Below are positions 61,913-64,000 of a stretch of 64,000 nucleotides of DNA, one piece after another. Position 1 is the stretch's first letter; each line of letters opens with the position of its first letter. The translations under genes were made by a program, and so were the position numbers. The notes beneath the pieces were generated by a model, which saw only the letters and a list, made by a program, of their open reading frames with translations, did not search any database and was not told where the DNA came from. Source of the DNA: Candidatus Hydrogenedentota bacterium (GTDB taxonomy: Bacteria; Hydrogenedentota; Hydrogenedentia; Hydrogenedentales; JAGMZX01); NCBI GenBank assembly GCA_029556545.1, contig JAKQEQ010000069.1:29558-93557 (forward strand), given 5' to 3'.

Positions 61913-63994
61913 ATGACAGGGCAAGAACGGGCATATACACGACTGGTCGCAGGACTCTGCTGTGGTCTGTTGCTGTCGGCGGAAGCCGTTTTCGCCCAAC
62001 CCGGCGAGGGGGAATCCGCCGAAGGCGGAGAAGGCGAGTCCGTCGAAATCTGCGCGCCCCAGTGCGACGTCGGGTGTGCCGGGGATGCGCTCGAGGTCCG
62101 ATTCGAGGCGGCGCTGCGGCGCGTCTTTGAACTCATGGACGCCCTGATCGGCGGATACCCGGCGGAAACCACCGACTTCGACGGCAACGGCATTATCGAC
62201 GTGCATCACGCGCGCCTCCTGGACCGCGTCCTGGCCAACCCGGTGCTGCCCGCCCATTGCTGCGTGCGTGTCGCGTGGGAGATTAATCGGCCCATTGCGC
62301 AGGCATACGTGGACCAGCTCAGCGCGCATCCCGAAGGGTCCATTGTCGTATTTCTCATAACCGCGGAACTCTTGCTCGATCTCTTCACGGGCCTCGGCAC
62401 CGGCGGCGAGGACAGCACGATTGCCGCGATTCTCGCGCTCCTCGAAGAGGCCGACCTCGGTATTCCGCTGCCGGACCTTTCCCAAGTCAACCGCACGGCG
62501 CTGCCGTATCTCGCGTCGGACGGCGACCTCGACCGCGACGGCGTCTGCAATCTGGCGGAGTTCAACGCGCACCCCGGCGACCCGGACGCCGCAATCGAGG
62601 CCGCCATGAATCCGGCCGTAACGGAAGACGGCGGCGGCTGCCCCGAGGAATGCCCGGTCTACGAGGACTTCGAGCCCGCCGAGGGTGAGGGTGAAGGCGA
62701 AGGCGAGCCGACGGGATGCGCCGGCATCTGCGTTCGCGACTGGTCCATGGGCTGCTCCGCCGACGACGATCCGCCGGTCCAGAATTGGTGGGCCGGCGCC
62801 GGCGTGACGGACGTGACCTTCATCGCATTCGGGGACTGCCAGACCGACAGCGGCGCGCCGGACAAGAACGATCTCCATGCGCTGGCCATCAATGGCGTGG
62901 ACCAGGGACTGCACTGGCCCGAGGTTCCCTTCGGCTTCCACGAGCCCGTTAGCCGCGTGCGCGGGGTCCTTATGGCGGGCGACATCACCCACCATGGCCG
63001 CGACGGGCGCTACGGCACGCCCGACAATGTCAAGGAGTTCACGGATATCTACGGCCTGTGCGGCAACCAGATCATGAAGTTCCCCATATTCGAGGGTTAC
63101 GGCAACCATGACTACTTCGTCTATGACCACCTCGGGTACCGTATCCCGGAAGACCACCCGGCGGCGGACATGGTCGCGCTGCGCAACCCCTATCGCGTGG
63201 GCCTCGTCAACGTCGCCCCCGATATGGACGGGCACTATTCCTGGGACTGGGACAACGTTCATCTTGTGCAAGTCAACTTGTGTCCCTCCGACGTCGTGCC
63301 CGTCAGCGACGTTCCCGGCAAGAATGACCCGCGCAGTGCGCTGACCTTCCTGCGCGAAGACCTCGAAACCCACGTGAAGGGCACGAACAAGCGTGTCATC
63401 GTCATTTCCCATTACGGCTTCTATGCGGGCTGGGACTTCAGCGGCTGGTGGACGGTCGACGAGGCGAACGAGTACCTCGACGCGATTCAGGATTACGACG
63501 TGATCGCCCATATTCACGGGCACGCGCACAACACCGACTACTACCTTTGGAACGGGCTCCACGTGTTCAATGTCGGTTCGCCATATTACGCCACCCCCCG
63601 GTGGAACCCCGACGGTCGAGGCCGCTTCGCCATCTTTCGAATTACGAACGACACGCTGTATGCGGGCGACGCCGCGTGGCATCCGAGCGCGCCGGGAACC
63701 GACATCCTTTTTCCGTCGCGCTGGTGGGCGGTCATCCCCCTGAACGAGTTGTCGGGCGAAGGTGAGGGCGAAGGCGAAGGCGAAGGCGAAGGGGAAGGCG
63801 AAGGTGAGGGTGAAGGCGAAGGCGAGGGCGAAGGCGAGGGCGAGGGCGAAGGCGAGGGCGAGGGCGAGGGCGAGGGCGAAATCGATTGTCGCGGCGAAAC
63901 CGGCAAAGTCGGTGCAGCCGGATCGTCAATCGCGGCCGCGCCGATGGCATCGACATTGCTCTTGCTGTTGCTGTTTATGCGGCCGCGCCGATGA
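61913..63994 (+). CDS. Large exported calcineurin-type metallophosphoesterase with EF-hand loops and GE linker
   Basis: 693 residues from ATG 61913 (GGGAGG upstream). Signal peptide (LVAGLCCGLLLSAEAVFA). N-terminal helical domain with dockerin/EF-hand-like loops TDFDGNGIIDVHHARLL and SDGDLDRDGVCNLAEF. Phosphoesterase core: D308 (FGDCQTD), D357 with H361/H362 (GDITHHG), G397-D400 (GNHD), H500 (SHYGFYAG), H535 and H537 (HGHAHNTD). A 42-residue (GE)n linker precedes a Cys-containing, hydrophobic, Arg-ended tail (STLLLLLLFMRPRR), like C-terminal sorting signals. Substrate unknown: phosphoesters or a non-enzymatic surface role. Confidence 0.88.
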   Translation: MTGQERAYTRLVAGLCCGLLLSAEAVFAQPGEGESAEGGEGESVEICAPQCDVGCAGDALEVRFEAALRRVFELMDALIGGYPAETTDFDGNGIIDVHHARLLDRVLANPVLPAHCCVRVAWEINRPIAQAYVDQLSAHPEGSIVVFLITAELLLDLFTGLGTGGEDSTIAAILALLEEADLGIPLPDLSQVNRTALPYLASDGDLDRDGVCNLAEFNAHPGDPDAAIEAAMNPAVTEDGGGCPEECPVYEDFEPAEGEGEGEGEPTGCAGICVRDWSMGCSADDDPPVQNWWAGAGVTDVTFIAFGDCQTDSGAPDKNDLHALAINGVDQGLHWPEVPFGFHEPVSRVRGVLMAGDITHHGRDGRYGTPDNVKEFTDIYGLCGNQIMKFPIFEGYGNHDYFVYDHLGYRIPEDHPAADMVALRNPYRVGLVNVAPDMDGHYSWDWDNVHLVQVNLCPSDVVPVSDVPGKNDPRSALTFLREDLETHVKGTNKRVIVISHYGFYAGWDFSGWWTVDEANEYLDAIQDYDVIAHIHGHAHNTDYYLWNGLHVFNVGSPYYATPRWNPDGRGRFAIFRITNDTLYAGDAAWHPSAPGTDILFPSRWWAVIPLNELSGEGEGEGEGEGEGEGEGEGEGEGEGEGEGEGEGEGEGEGEGEIDCRGETGKVGAAGSSIAAAPMASTLLLLLLFMRPRR
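63755..63880 (+). repeat. 21-copy GE-dipeptide hexamer repeat
   Basis: Hexamer GGCGAA/GGCGAG/GGTGAG repeated 21 times, encoding Gly-Glu. It forms the linker before the putative sorting tail of the phosphoesterase. Such repeats are prone to replication slippage. Confidence 0.92.
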
Positions 63995-64000
63995 TTTTTA

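Overview
The window is GC-rich bacterial DNA with long genes, many secreted proteins, Gly-Glu (GEGEGE) linkers, EF-hand/dockerin-like loops, a GH172-type (DUF2961) protein and a giant BamB-like propeller carrying a methyltransferase-like domain. From family knowledge this mix suggests a Candidatus Hydrogenedentota or planctomycete-like (PVC-neighbourhood) bacterium, probably a metagenome-assembled genome. The taxonomic guess is inference; there is no rRNA in the window, and I saw no tRNA gene or CRISPR array.

1-7.2 kb: the 5' part of a radical SAM protein (runs off the left edge), a lower-GC PD-(D/E)XK nuclease-like gene, a Ser/Thr kinase with three in-register 435-bp DUF1566 repeats, a PIN toxin-antitoxin pair in toxin-first order, and a solitary MalG-like sugar permease. 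The kinase repeats carry the strongest signal of the window: 12 codons per repeat vary only at positions 1 and 2 and always end in C, the footprint expected of a diversity-generating retroelement (DGR). 7.3-16.3 kb: a caspase/CHAT-like small protein, a secreted glycan-active cluster (beta-helix protein, probable alpha/alpha-toroid protein, sialidase-like protein), an antitoxin with a decapitated VapC remnant, an aldo/keto reductase, a lactonase-fold propeller, and an RND transporter scar. 16.3-31 kb: TPR protein, miaB, an ExeA-like ATPase with an Arg-rich partner, an FHA-GAF-HD-GYP sensor, a sigma-54 activator, lipoproteins, secreted proteins and a vWA-OmpA lipoprotein.

31-41 kb: aroA followed by an apparent shikimate kinase-chorismate synthase fusion (the last three steps to chorismate in two genes), then a divergent heavy-metal efflux operon (Cys-rich secreted protein, CusC/CzcC, CusB/CzcB, CusA/CzcA) with a perfect inverted repeat in front. 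The RND pump gene contains an in-frame block of intergenic-type repeats. 41-53 kb: RlaP-like nucleotidyltransferase, a PfkB kinase coupled to a ROK kinase, gltX, an FAH-family hydrolase, two family-2 glycosyltransferases, rimO, an ankyrin protein and a HEAT lipoprotein. 52.6-64 kb: a SIS-like protein, a GH16-like lipoprotein, the 1,407-residue propeller/methyltransferase/malectin protein, a GH172-type protein, a TauE permease and a large secreted calcineurin-type phosphoesterase.

Several small repeat families recur between genes: GGGGAC...GTCCCC palindromes, GATCCGACC 9-mers, CCCTCTCCCC/GGGTGAGGG elements, and short-period GGAC/CAAAG/CACGGA tracts. Two of them have apparently invaded genes in frame. 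Annotation is by reading only: family names come from recognised motifs, and no database search was run.
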